Shown here: piece after piece, positions 35,487 to 44,389 of the stretch | Layout: each line of letters starts with the position of its first letter | Position numbering within the stretch: position 1 is the stretch's first letter | NCBI GenBank assembly: GCA_937125455.1 | Contig: CAKZLK010000037.1 | Span: 1-64,000, forward strand | Direction: 5' to 3' | Length of the DNA stretch: 64,000 nt | Source of the DNA: an uncultured Aequorivita sp. | Lineage (GTDB): Bacteria > Bacteroidota > Bacteroidia > Flavobacteriales > Flavobacteriaceae | The notes under the pieces: generated by a model | What the model saw: only the letters and a program-made list of their open reading frames with translations | The model's database searches: none | Told to the model about the DNA's origin: nothing | Translations under genes and position numbers: made by a program

Positions 35487-35927
35487 ATGGAAATTGAAGT
35501 AAAGAATTTTGAGGAATTAAGCACGAAGGAACTATACGATGTTTTGCAATTGCGAAGCGAGGTTTTTGTTGTGGAGCAGGATTGCGTCTATCAAGATGTT
35601 GATGGAAAAGATGATCGTGCCCTTCATGTTTTGGGAATGGAAGACGGAAAGCTTGTTGCTTATACACGCTGTTTTCAGCCAGGGGATTATTTTGATGAAG
35701 CAGCTATAGGAAGAATTTTGGTACGCGAAAACTATCGAAAACTTGGTTATGGACATGAAATCACCAAAGCGTCCATAAAAGCGATTAAAACAAAATATAA
35801 AGCCGATAAAATAAAGATATCGGCTCAAACTTATTTAGTTATTTTTTACGAAAGCCACGGTTTTAAAACCATTGGCGACCGTTACTTGGAAGATGGTATT
35901 CCACACATCGCGATGCTTAGAGCTTAA
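35487..35927 (+). CDS. elaA: GNAT family N-acetyltransferase, ElaA-like
   Basis: A 146-residue single-domain acetyltransferase. 'LYDVLQLRSEVFVVEQDCVY', 'DVDGKDDRALHVLG' and 'GRILVRENYRKLGYGHEITKA' (the acetyl-CoA loop is the R-x-x-G-x-G/A-like 'RKLGYGHE') mark it as the ElaA group, whose substrate is unknown. The 3' end overlaps by 11 bases the convergent gene at 35917. Confidence 0.88.
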   Translation: MEIEVKNFEELSTKELYDVLQLRSEVFVVEQDCVYQDVDGKDDRALHVLGMEDGKLVAYTRCFQPGDYFDEAAIGRILVRENYRKLGYGHEITKASIKAIKTKYKADKIKISAQTYLVIFYESHGFKTIGDRYLEDGIPHIAMLRA

Positions 35928-36288
35928 TAAGGTTCTTTTCCAAATTAAGATCTTTCAACATTTCATCTGTGAATTTGTAATGACCACGCCGTGTAATGAT
36001 TCTAAAGCGCTGGTTCCTCATGCGCGTTAACGTATCTAAAAACTGCCACTTAGATTTTAATAATCGCGGCTTTTCAGATTTTAAACTTATTTCAAAATAA
36101 TGCTTAATTCCAGCGCGATCTGCTACAATATCAGGAGTAATCACTACATCGCTATCTTTTTTGTGATAGGATTTTGGAGTTTCATAACCTTCCACATCGG
36201 CCTTAATGTGTTCAAAACCCCGGTTCTCTAAATAGGCCACAGATTCCTTCAGAATCTCTTTGTTTTCGTCTCTTTCTGTTTGTACCAT
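35917..36288 (-). CDS. Hypothetical protein, possible endonuclease-like fold
   Basis: A 123-residue cytoplasmic protein found in Flavobacteriaceae without an assigned function. The segment 'SDVVITPDIVADRAGIKHYF' followed by 'EISLKSEKPRLLKSKW' recalls the PD-(D/E)-x-K nuclease-like arrangement (PD, then E-x-S and nearby Lys), but the canonical ExK is not perfect. C-terminus is 'RFRIITRRGHYKFTDEML', a region with basic residues. ATG at 36288 (MVQTERDENKE) is chosen over a codon three upstream. It overlaps the elaA end by 11 bases. Confidence 0.7.
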   Translation of the reverse strand: MVQTERDENKEILKESVAYLENRGFEHIKADVEGYETPKSYHKKDSDVVITPDIVADRAGIKHYFEISLKSEKPRLLKSKWQFLDTLTRMRNQRFRIITRRGHYKFTDEMLKDLNLEKNLIKL

Positions 36289-36463
36289 AATTCCCAAGGT
36301 ACGATAATATTGATAAACAGTCGGTTAAGGTTTTGTTAAGTGAATTTTTGGAGTGTTAATTTTCTTTAAGGAAGGAATAGTAAAAACGATTTTTTATCCA
36401 AACAGGTATGGTTTTGAATAAGGTTGGGAAGGAGTTCGTTCATTAATAGTTTTTATTAAATAA

Positions 36464-36856
36464 TTAAAGCTCTTCACTCAAATAAGCATAATTGAATGTA
36501 CTGACCCTAATTCTCTCCTGCTTTTTTATTATAACATAAATCCAAACAGGCACTAATAAAATTAATGCTAGAGCATACAATCCCATTGGGCTTTTTGAAC
36601 TACTTAAAATTTTTGCCCAAAATATTAGAACTAAAACAGAACCAATCAAAAAAATAATACCTGCGAATAAATATGTGTGCTTTGATTCCTTGGCATATAT
36701 CTTATTTAATGGAATTTCTAAGTTTTTATTACAATTTTCGCAATTTAATTTCTTAATTTTTGTATTATGCTTCATAGCATATTCTATACGAGAAGTTACT
36801 TGAGATTTAAATGTATTCTCAAATTTACAATGAGGACATTTTAAGAAGAGTCTCAA
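36464..36856 (-). CDS. Zinc-ribbon membrane protein
   Basis: A 130-residue hypothetical protein with two CxxC pairs, 'CPHC' (residues 8-11) and 'CENC' (39-42), forming a probable zinc ribbon at the cytoplasmic N-terminus, followed by two transmembrane helices ('LFAGIIFLIGSVLVLIFWAK' and 'LYALALILLVPVWIYVII'). I recognise no family name. Expressed alone. Confidence 0.7.
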   Translation of the reverse strand: MRLFLKCPHCKFENTFKSQVTSRIEYAMKHNTKIKKLNCENCNKNLEIPLNKIYAKESKHTYLFAGIIFLIGSVLVLIFWAKILSSSKSPMGLYALALILLVPVWIYVIIKKQERIRVSTFNYAYLSEEL

Positions 36857-36912
36857 AATTAATTTTTTAATTAAAATAACTAGATCTCGATCGCACTCTA
36901 CCAGACATTAGC

Positions 36913-38535
36913 TTACTTTAAAATCTTATTATACCGCCCAGCATCATTCAAAACAGCAACAGCCTCCAAAATCTCTGGATTGTGCTCAATTTGATAATTA
37001 TACAAACCTTCGCGATAAAAATAACGCTTCAAAATTTCGTCGGTTAACAATGATTCTATTTCTACTTTTTTCTCCACAATGGCTTTGTCTTTGGCAGTAT
37101 CAATTGCTGCCATAAGTTGGTTGTATCCTTCAGTAATATCTTTATTTAAGTCATCATCTTCAGACATTTTTAAACCTTCGGCAAACTTCTTTTCGGTTTC
37201 GGTTTCGTATTCAAAATTGTTGTCTTTTAAAAATTTCAGAAAATCCTGAAAATCAGCTTCTCCGAATTTAAAGTTTTTCCAATCCGTCATTTGATGGTTG
37301 TAATAATACTTCGTGGCGTAATCAAAAATGGCGTTGTCCTTTAGCAAAGCTGTTGTAATCGGACTATAAACAGCAGATTTCAATTCCACATCTGGAAGGA
37401 TTCCGCCACCGTCATAAACCGTTCTGCCGCCTTTAGTTTTAAAGGCGTTGTATTCTTTAGCGTCTTTCCGAACGGGATCACCATTCTCGTCACGGTGCCA
37501 ATAATCTAAAGCTTGGATGCAACGGCCACTAGGTGTGTAATAGCGAGAAATAGTAACTTTTAACTGTGTTCCATATGTCAACTTTTTTGGACGCTGCACA
37601 AGCCCTTTTCCGAAACTTCGTGCACCCACAATCACAGCGCGGTCCAAATCCTGCAAACTGCCAGAAACAATTTCGCTGGCAGAAGCGCTTCTTCCGTTTA
37701 CCAAAACTACCAATGGAATTTCCTTATCCACAGGATCGAATCTGGTTTTATATATTTGATTGTATTTTTCGATAACAGATTTAGTGGTCGTGATCACTTC
37801 GCCTTTATCCACAAAAAGATTTACAACATTAATGGCTTCATTCAACAATCCTCCTGGATTTCCACGTAAATCTAGAATGATTTTTTTCGCCCCCTGTGAT
37901 TTTAAATCTACTAAAGCAGCTTTCGTTTCAACAGTTGTTCTGCTATTGAATTGCGAGAGAACAATGTATCCAATATCAGTATTCATCAATTTATAAAACG
38001 GAACAGCTTTAAGCTCTACCGCACCTCGAGTGATGGTTGTGGTTGCAGTTTTCCCCTGTCTTTTATAGGTTACATCAACTGTTGATCCTGGTGCGCCTTT
38101 CAGCAATTCCCCCGCATCGTCCTGCATATCTGCAATATTGATGTCGCCTATTTTGATTATTTCGTCACCAGCTTTCAATCCGGCTTTGTCTGCTGGATAA
38201 TCCTTGTATGGTTCAACGATAATAATTTTATCTTTTCTGCTTTGGGCAGAAGCGCCAATGCCTGTGTAAACACCGGAATTATTGATTTTTGCATCTTCCA
38301 CTTGTTGTTCGTTCCAATAAACTGTGTAGGGGTCCAAATCTTCCAACATGCCTTTTATTGCATTGTCCATAAGCGTTGCCGGCGTTACCTCATCAACATA
38401 ATTCATATTCAATTCCTTGAAAAGTGTGGTGAAAATTTCAATCTGTTTGGCAATTTCGAAGAAATCACTTTTGAAACTTACTGTGGTAAAAAATATGCCT
38501 AAGGCGACTAAGGGAATTAGGATTCTTTTTTTCAT
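36913..38535 (-). CDS. S41 family C-terminal processing peptidase (CtpA-like)
   Basis: A 540-residue secreted serine protease of the tail-specific protease family, likely acting in the periplasm on proteins recognised by C-terminal residues. N-terminal signal/anchor helix (1-20), PDZ domain at about residues 85-170 ('GIGASAQSRKDKIIIVEPYK', 'PADKAGLKAGDEIIKI'), catalytic S41 core with 'IILDLRGNPGGLLNEAINV', Ser287 in 'NGRSASASEIVSG' and Lys310 in 'SFGKGLVQ'. Both catalytic residues are intact. Followed upstream by the DUF4349-rnpA pair on the same strand. Confidence 0.93.
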   Translation of the reverse strand: MKKRILIPLVALGIFFTTVSFKSDFFEIAKQIEIFTTLFKELNMNYVDEVTPATLMDNAIKGMLEDLDPYTVYWNEQQVEDAKINNSGVYTGIGASAQSRKDKIIIVEPYKDYPADKAGLKAGDEIIKIGDINIADMQDDAGELLKGAPGSTVDVTYKRQGKTATTTITRGAVELKAVPFYKLMNTDIGYIVLSQFNSRTTVETKAALVDLKSQGAKKIILDLRGNPGGLLNEAINVVNLFVDKGEVITTTKSVIEKYNQIYKTRFDPVDKEIPLVVLVNGRSASASEIVSGSLQDLDRAVIVGARSFGKGLVQRPKKLTYGTQLKVTISRYYTPSGRCIQALDYWHRDENGDPVRKDAKEYNAFKTKGGRTVYDGGGILPDVELKSAVYSPITTALLKDNAIFDYATKYYYNHQMTDWKNFKFGEADFQDFLKFLKDNNFEYETETEKKFAEGLKMSEDDDLNKDITEGYNQLMAAIDTAKDKAIVEKKVEIESLLTDEILKRYFYREGLYNYQIEHNPEILEAVAVLNDAGRYNKILK

Positions 38536-38545
38536 TTTCTGAAAT

Positions 38546-39358
38546 TTAATGTGTTTTCTTTCTCTTCTTCAAAAATATGCGAAGAACAAAAACTGTAATT
38601 ATTGCAACGAGGAATAAAGGCCAAAGGTATAAAATGCCTAAGAAAAACACTGAAATTCCGTTCCAGCCACCCTGAAATGCATTTTTCATTTTTTGACCGT
38701 ACGATTGTGTGATGCCAGTTTCTGCGGTGGTCTTATAAAATTCAATATTTATGGTACTCATCGAAACTTGATTTTGAAGATACTGCAAACGGCCTTGTTT
38801 TGCTTCAATTTCTTCACGAATAATTGAAAGTTCACGTTCAATTTCCAGCATTTCTTTTACATTAGTTGCTTTTTTCAGTAATTCAAGATAACGCTCTTCT
38901 AGTGTGCGCTTGGCTTTAAGGCGTGCTCCCAGATCTATAAACTCCTCGGAAACATCCTGTCGTGAAATATCGCGTTGGTCAAAATAATCTACTCCTTCAG
39001 AAATACCGTCCACAAAGAGTTGAAAATTTTCCGTAGGGACGCGAACAAGTAAATTTCTAAAAATGCGATTATAAGATTTTCCACTATTGTCACTTTGAAC
39101 CAAACCTTTGTATTGTGAAGCGAGCTGAATTATCTTTTTATGAGTTGCTTCTACATTTTTGGTTTCAAAAACCAAATGCGCGGTTTTGATAATTTTTTGT
39201 TCTTCCACTTTAGCGGAAGGCATCAGCTGCTGTCTTACCTCTGTTTCTCCCGCTGGTTCCATTGGAACTAATCTAGACCCTGCATCGTAATTTTTCTCGG
39301 AACTTCCGTTTGAACATCCTAAAACGAACAATAAAAGTATACTGCTAGCTATTTTCAT
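38546..39358 (-). CDS. DUF4349 domain lipoprotein
   Basis: A 270-residue lipoprotein with an N-terminal signal and lipobox ('SSILLLFVLGCSN', Cys15), the DUF4349 region ('IIKTAHLVFETKNVEATHKK', 'FRNLLVRVPTENFQLFVDGI', 'VSEEFIDLGARLKAKRTLEE'), a coiled-coil portion ('LEIERELSIIREEIEAKQGRL'), and one C-terminal transmembrane helix ('LYLWPLFLVAIITVFVLRIFL'). Envelope protein of unknown function. It is translationally coupled to rnpA: the 5' end overlaps its 3' end by 14 bases. Confidence 0.85.
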   Translation of the reverse strand: MKIASSILLLFVLGCSNGSSEKNYDAGSRLVPMEPAGETEVRQQLMPSAKVEEQKIIKTAHLVFETKNVEATHKKIIQLASQYKGLVQSDNSGKSYNRIFRNLLVRVPTENFQLFVDGISEGVDYFDQRDISRQDVSEEFIDLGARLKAKRTLEERYLELLKKATNVKEMLEIERELSIIREEIEAKQGRLQYLQNQVSMSTINIEFYKTTAETGITQSYGQKMKNAFQGGWNGISVFFLGILYLWPLFLVAIITVFVLRIFLKKRKKTH

Positions 39359-39710
39359 CCCTTAATTTTTTAAGCAGCTTATCCATTGCTTTTTCAACTT
39401 CGGCGTACTGCGGTTTGACTTTTCCTAAAAAAAGAAAGAGCATCACAAATTTCTTGCCGTGAATTTCGTCAAGCAGTTGTTTGTTAAGCCGATATGCTTC
39501 GCGCAGTTGCCTTTTTACACGGTTTCTATCCACAGCAGATTTAAAATTTCGCTTGGGAACGGCGAATGCAGCGAGGTTGGTTTCAATGTTTTCCTGGGGA
39601 AGAAAAAAGACTTTTATGGGAAATTTGAAATAGGTTTTTCCCTCCAAAAACAAATTTTCGATTGTTTTCGTGCTTTTTAATTTTTCAGTTTTTGGAAATT
39701 TTTGATTCAC
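39345..39710 (-). CDS. rnpA: Ribonuclease P protein component
   Basis: Protein subunit of RNase P, which matures tRNA 5' ends. The 121-residue protein has the invariant 'FAVPKRNFKSAVDRNRVKRQ' region, followed by 'LREAYRLNKQ'. In many bacteria rnpA is beside rpmH and close to the origin; here the neighbour is the DUF4349 gene, and rpmH is not in this window. It begins after a terminator that separates it from the M1 peptidase. Confidence 0.95.
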   Translation of the reverse strand: MNQKFPKTEKLKSTKTIENLFLEGKTYFKFPIKVFFLPQENIETNLAAFAVPKRNFKSAVDRNRVKRQLREAYRLNKQLLDEIHGKKFVMLFLFLGKVKPQYAEVEKAMDKLLKKLRDENS

Positions 39711-39721
39711 AATGTAAATAT

Positions 39722-39762
39722 ATAAAAAGACCCCGCAGTATTCAGTACTTGCGAGGTCTCTT
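39722..39762 (-). terminator. Terminator after the M1 peptidase (minus strand)
   Basis: The arm AGACC(C)CGCA...TGCGAGGTCT (39728-39759), with a further GTA/TAC inner pairing, is followed on the minus strand by five T residues. It ends the S8-M1 peptidase transcript ahead of rnpA. Confidence 0.7.
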
Positions 39763-39782
39763 TAAAAAAAGGAAAGTAAAGA

Positions 39783-41618
39783 TTATTTGTTTTCGTAAAT
39801 ATTGTTTTCTGGATTAACGTCTGCCATTCGTTGTGTGGCGTCAATCATCATGTTTTTTACTTTTTTTCCGTTCTTTATTTCAAAAGTATAGGTTGGATAC
39901 GCCCATGGCCAGTCTTTTAATACGGTGCGTTTTAAATCTGTAAATGGGTTGGGTTTTTCACCCCACATCATTTGTAAGGGAATGTAAAATAATTCTTGTG
40001 AACCGTCTTCATAAGTAACATAAAGATCTATTGGCATTGGCATCAAGCCAATTCGTTCTAAAGTCACCTTGGTTTTCTCACCATCTGCTTCAACTGCTTT
40101 AATTCCGTAATCAATGGTATTTGTTGTTTGTGTCCAATCCGTCAAATACCAATCCAGTTCAAAACCGGAAACTTTTTCCGCAGTACGAATAAAATCATTG
40201 GGGGTTGGATGCTTGAATTTAAAATCGGAATAATATCTTTTCAATGTTTTTGAAAGGTTTTCTGGACCAATAACATATCCCAACTGTGCTAAAAATACTG
40301 CGCCTTTGCTATAGGCATTCACACCGTAAGCTCTGTTGGTAGCATATCGATCTGCATGTGTAGTTTGGGGTTGCTCTTTGCCACTATTAGCCATAAGAAG
40401 ATAACCTCTGTATGAACCAGCGTGGGGGTTTGGTTTTTTCTCATTCATTACATAATTCATTCCTTCGCTTGAAATGTAAGAAGTGAAACCTTCGTCCATC
40501 CACTCGTGTTTGCTTTCGTTGGTGGCCAAAACAAATTGAAACCAAGAATGTGCAAGTTCGTGTGCGGTTACGCCAACCAAACTTCCGAAATTTCGTTCGC
40601 CAGTAATCATGGTACACATGGCGTATTCCATTCCGCCGTCACCTCCCTGAATTACGGAATACTGCTCATATGGATATTGCCCCACATTTTCATTATAAAA
40701 CTCCATCAACTCAGCAGTTTTTGGCTGTAGTTTTTTCCAGTTTTCAGCAATTTCGGGATCATTTTTATAGAAAAAATGAAGTGTAACTCCGTTAGGTCCT
40801 GGATAGGTGTCGTGAACATAATTATTATCTGCTGCCCACGCAAAATCATGAACATCTGGCGCTAAGAAGTGCCAAGTGTATTTTCCTTTTACGGGATGCA
40901 TCGGTTTCTGACCCGGAACAGTATAACCGTGTCCTACTTCAGCAGGATTTTGAAGATATCCGGTGCCACCAATTGTATAACTTTCATCAATACTTATAGT
41001 AACATCAAAATCTCCCCAAACACCGTAAAATTCGCGGCCAATATAAGGATCGGCGTGCCAACCTTCAAAATCGTATTCGGCAAGTTTTGGGTACCATTGG
41101 GTCATTGTAAGCGCAACGCCATCGGCATTGTTTCTTCCAGATCGACGGATTTGCAGCGGCACTTGGGCATCCCAATTCATATTAAAAACAGTGCTTTCAC
41201 CGGGTAGTATTGGTTTATTCAAAATTACCTCCATCACGGTACCTTTAACCTCATATTTTGCAGTAGTTCCATCCTGAGTAAATAAAGTTGGTTTTATGTA
41301 ACCAATTTCTGAAGGTGAAAGCTTAGAAATCCTATCCATTACGCGGCTGTCTGGATCTGCTATGGTTCGTGATCGCACGTCCATTTCACTACCTGGTTGA
41401 AAGGCATTAAAATAAAGGTGATAGAAAACCTTATTTAAAGTATCGGGAGAATTGTTTGTGTATTTCAACTCCTGCGTTCCCTTATATTGAAAGGTTTTTA
41501 CATCCATTTGAACGTTCATTTTATAATCAACTTCTTGTTGCCAATAACTATTATTGTTTTGGGCAAAAGCCGAAAAAAATACCGCCGTTAAAAAGAATCC
41601 ATTTAAAATATACTTCAT
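39783..41618 (-). CDS. M1 family metallopeptidase
   Basis: A 611-residue secreted aminopeptidase-like zinc protease. Signal peptide at residues 1-19; the N-terminal M1 beta-domain (about 30-250) precedes the catalytic domain with 'GGDGGMEYAM' (the GxMEN-like motif is GGMEY), 'VTAHELAHSW' with zinc ligands His353 and His357, catalytic Glu354 and third ligand Glu376 ('WMDEGFTS'). Its start codon overlaps the stop of the upstream subtilase gene (TAATG), so the two proteases are translationally coupled. Confidence 0.92.
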   Translation of the reverse strand: MKYILNGFFLTAVFFSAFAQNNNSYWQQEVDYKMNVQMDVKTFQYKGTQELKYTNNSPDTLNKVFYHLYFNAFQPGSEMDVRSRTIADPDSRVMDRISKLSPSEIGYIKPTLFTQDGTTAKYEVKGTVMEVILNKPILPGESTVFNMNWDAQVPLQIRRSGRNNADGVALTMTQWYPKLAEYDFEGWHADPYIGREFYGVWGDFDVTISIDESYTIGGTGYLQNPAEVGHGYTVPGQKPMHPVKGKYTWHFLAPDVHDFAWAADNNYVHDTYPGPNGVTLHFFYKNDPEIAENWKKLQPKTAELMEFYNENVGQYPYEQYSVIQGGDGGMEYAMCTMITGERNFGSLVGVTAHELAHSWFQFVLATNESKHEWMDEGFTSYISSEGMNYVMNEKKPNPHAGSYRGYLLMANSGKEQPQTTHADRYATNRAYGVNAYSKGAVFLAQLGYVIGPENLSKTLKRYYSDFKFKHPTPNDFIRTAEKVSGFELDWYLTDWTQTTNTIDYGIKAVEADGEKTKVTLERIGLMPMPIDLYVTYEDGSQELFYIPLQMMWGEKPNPFTDLKRTVLKDWPWAYPTYTFEIKNGKKVKNMMIDATQRMADVNPENNIYENK

Positions 41619-43285
41619 TATCTAGACATTTTATCGGCCATAATAAGGGCGTTGTATAAGTTTACCATTTTTCCCGACTTCGAAATATTTGCGAAAGATT
41701 TTGTATTTGAAGTGTCGCCAGAAAGAATAACATCTGTGTTTGTTGTAAGTCCGCTATCCATAATAATTTGTTTTACTTGTTTTGCGGAAAGTTTAGGGTA
41801 ATAGGAACGGATCATTGCAGCAACGCCAGCAACTTCTGGAGATGCCATTGAGGTTCCTTGTAAATATTCATAGGTATTCAATGGTGTTGTTGACCAAATT
41901 TTTACACCTGGTGCAAAAACATCCACGTTTGTTTTTCCGTAGTTTGAAAAGTTCGCTACCATATCGCTTCCGTATTTAAAGTTAAGCGCTCCCACGGTCA
42001 AAAATGTGTCGGCCATTTCAGAACCATTGTCAAATTGATCATTTGGATAGATATTAACAGTATCTAAATCTAAACCATCGTTACCTGCTGCATTCACAAT
42101 CAAAACATCTTTTGAGGCAGCATATTTAATAGCATCATATACCCAATCTGAATGTGGGGAATAGTATTTTCCAAAACTGGTGTTTAATACTTTTGCACCA
42201 TTATCAACGGCATATCGAATAGCTAAAGCGATGTCTTTATCATACTCATCACCATCTGGTACGGCACGAACAGGCATAATTTTTACATTATTTGCAACAC
42301 CATCCATACCAATTTTGTTATTGCGTTGCGCCGCAATTATACCTGATACATGCGTTCCGTGTTTAACGTTCTCTCTAGTTGGATCAGGACCTGCCACATT
42401 ATTATCCCCGTATATATTATCTGCAATATCATCAGGATTATCACCCAAAACGCCACGGAAATCCTTGGTCATATTGAAATTATTGTTAAGTCTTCCATCG
42501 AAGTATTTAACACCATCCTCTAGTTCATTAATGACCTCTGGTACCGTATCGGCATAGTTCAACATCTGGCTGAGCATTGCAATTTGTTGTTGCTCTGGTG
42601 CTGAAGGATTTTTTATTGCGGCAAGATCTTCTTTAGTATAATCTGCTTTCCCAAGTTTTTTGGCCATTGCCTCATGGGTTGGCTTTAATTGTGAAAGAAT
42701 TTGTCCATAACGAGTTTTGTTAGCAATAATATCTGAAGACTCTTTTTCGTATTCAGCTTCAGCTTTTTGATAAAGGGCATATTCTTTTCTATCAGCAGCG
42801 CTTATAGAAGATTCATCTTTTCCTTCATATTTTGGCTTTAATTTTCTAATGATGCGAACATATTCCATGTTTTCATCTGTAATGTTACCAAGGAAATTCC
42901 ACCCGTGGACATCATCAATAAAACCATTATTATCGTCATCTATTCCATTACCGGCTATTTCGCCCGGGTTGGTCCAAATCACGTTTTTAAGGTCTTCATG
43001 ATCAATATCAACCCCACTGTCAATTACGCCCACAATCACCGTTTCGCCTTTTCGTTTTTTTATAATTTCGCTGTAAGCCTTATCAACACTCATTCCTGGA
43101 ACCGTGTCTTTTACCAAGTCCATTGCCGGCCAATGCTTAAGCTGCGCATCAACCAGAGGGGTTATTTTTAAGGGATTAGTGTCAATATTTTGGATGGGAG
43201 TTGCAATAATGGGAGCTCCGCTTCCACAGCTTGCTAAAACAGTTGACATTGCAACTGCAAAAAGAGTGATCTTAAAAAGTTTCAT
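41618..43285 (-). CDS. S8 family subtilisin-like serine peptidase, lipoprotein
   Basis: A 555-residue lipoprotein protease. The ATG at 43285 gives the signal 'MKLFKITLFAVAMSTVLASC' (lipobox Cys20). The subtilase triad is visible: Asp89 in 'VIVGVIDSGVDID', His309 in 'VKHGTHVSGIIAA' and Ser479 in 'LQGTSMASPEVAG', with the oxyanion Asn402 in 'VNAAGNDG'. Between Asp and His there is a long insertion (about 220 residues, highly charged: 'AEAEYEKESSDI'), against some 35 in subtilisin. ATG at 43333 would precede the signal by 16 residues and is rejected. Coupled to the M1 gene. Confidence 0.93.
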   Translation of the reverse strand: MKLFKITLFAVAMSTVLASCGSGAPIIATPIQNIDTNPLKITPLVDAQLKHWPAMDLVKDTVPGMSVDKAYSEIIKKRKGETVIVGVIDSGVDIDHEDLKNVIWTNPGEIAGNGIDDDNNGFIDDVHGWNFLGNITDENMEYVRIIRKLKPKYEGKDESSISAADRKEYALYQKAEAEYEKESSDIIANKTRYGQILSQLKPTHEAMAKKLGKADYTKEDLAAIKNPSAPEQQQIAMLSQMLNYADTVPEVINELEDGVKYFDGRLNNNFNMTKDFRGVLGDNPDDIADNIYGDNNVAGPDPTRENVKHGTHVSGIIAAQRNNKIGMDGVANNVKIMPVRAVPDGDEYDKDIALAIRYAVDNGAKVLNTSFGKYYSPHSDWVYDAIKYAASKDVLIVNAAGNDGLDLDTVNIYPNDQFDNGSEMADTFLTVGALNFKYGSDMVANFSNYGKTNVDVFAPGVKIWSTTPLNTYEYLQGTSMASPEVAGVAAMIRSYYPKLSAKQVKQIIMDSGLTTNTDVILSGDTSNTKSFANISKSGKMVNLYNALIMADKMSR

Positions 43286-43388
43286 CGGTATATAAAATTT
43301 GTTTTTTTGGAAGATGGAATGCCCAGGAAACACATCTTCATTTTTGTTTTAAATTTATTAATGGGCATTTCAATGTTTTTAAGAAGTA

Positions 43389-44249
43389 TTAATTAAAAAA
43401 CTCGTTAAGTGTAAAGGTTTCTTTTAGTCGAACCCCTTTATCAGTATTTTGAACTGTAATTATTGGATTGTGCGCATCGTGTTCTAGGAAAAGATAGAAG
43501 TTGTTTTCTGCTGCTTTGTTCAGAAATTTTTCCTTTTCGGGAAGTGTCAACAGTGGACGAGTGTCATATCCCATTACAAATGGTAGCGGCAAATGGCCTG
43601 CAGTTGGTAGTAAATCTGCCATAAAGACCAGTTTTTTCCCTTTATAATTTATATGTGGAATCATTTGTTTATCAGTATGCCCATCTACAAAAAGAATTCC
43701 GAAATCAAGTTCATTGGCTTCAGCAAAATCTGAATTGGGTTTTGATACAAACTTTAGTTGTCCACTTTCCTGCATTGGCAATATATTTTCTTTTAAAAAA
43801 GAAGCTTGTTCCCTTCTATTGGGCTCAGTGGCCCAATGCCAGTGATCTTTGTTGCTCCAGAAAGTTGCATTTTTGAAAGCGGGTTCATAACCTGTACGGT
43901 CTTTGTTCCATTGAATGCTTCCACCGCAATGGTCAAAATGGAGATGTGTCATAAAAACATCGGTAATATCATCTCTGTGAAACCCTTGTTTCTTTAAAGA
44001 TTCGTCAAGATTATAATTGCCCCAACGGTAATAGTAACAAAAGAATTTTTCACTCTGTTTGTTTCCCATTCCAGTATCTATCAACGTAAGACGATTGCCG
44101 TTTTCAATAAGAAGGCAACGCGCTGCAATGTCAATCATATTATATTCATCTGCTGGATTGGTTTTAGACCAAAGTGTTTTAGGCACAACGCCAAACATAG
44201 CGCCGCCATCAAGTTTAAAATTGCCAGCTTCAATAGGGAATAATCGCAT
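43389..44249 (-). CDS. MBL fold metallo-hydrolase
   Basis: A 286-residue metallo-beta-lactamase-fold hydrolase. Metal-binding motif 'FMTHLHFDHCGGS' (HxHxDH), 'LIDTGMGNK', 'FVDGHTDKQMIPHI' (third His) and 'FMADLLPTAGH' (Asp) are intact. Similar to the lactonase/arylsulfatase-like and hydroxyacylglutathione hydrolase-like MBL proteins; the substrate cannot be fixed. Start MRLFPIEAGNF. Confidence 0.88.
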   Translation of the reverse strand: MRLFPIEAGNFKLDGGAMFGVVPKTLWSKTNPADEYNMIDIAARCLLIENGNRLTLIDTGMGNKQSEKFFCYYYRWGNYNLDESLKKQGFHRDDITDVFMTHLHFDHCGGSIQWNKDRTGYEPAFKNATFWSNKDHWHWATEPNRREQASFLKENILPMQESGQLKFVSKPNSDFAEANELDFGILFVDGHTDKQMIPHINYKGKKLVFMADLLPTAGHLPLPFVMGYDTRPLLTLPEKEKFLNKAAENNFYLFLEHDAHNPIITVQNTDKGVRLKETFTLNEFFN

Positions 44250-44389
44250 ACCATGATAGAAATGAGCTGCAAATTAATAAAAGCGTTACACACGAGAGGT
44301 CGAAGTATAAATTAATTATACTATTTTTAACAAATCGTTAATGTTTTGAGGGAACTAAATATGTTTAATTTAGCCGAAAACCGAACCAA

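Noticed and set aside
44290-44308. CACACGAGAGGTCGAAGTA as another copy of the TTCGACTNCGCTCAG repeat
   Set aside because: Only the GTCGAAGTA half matches clearly; too short to list as a feature.
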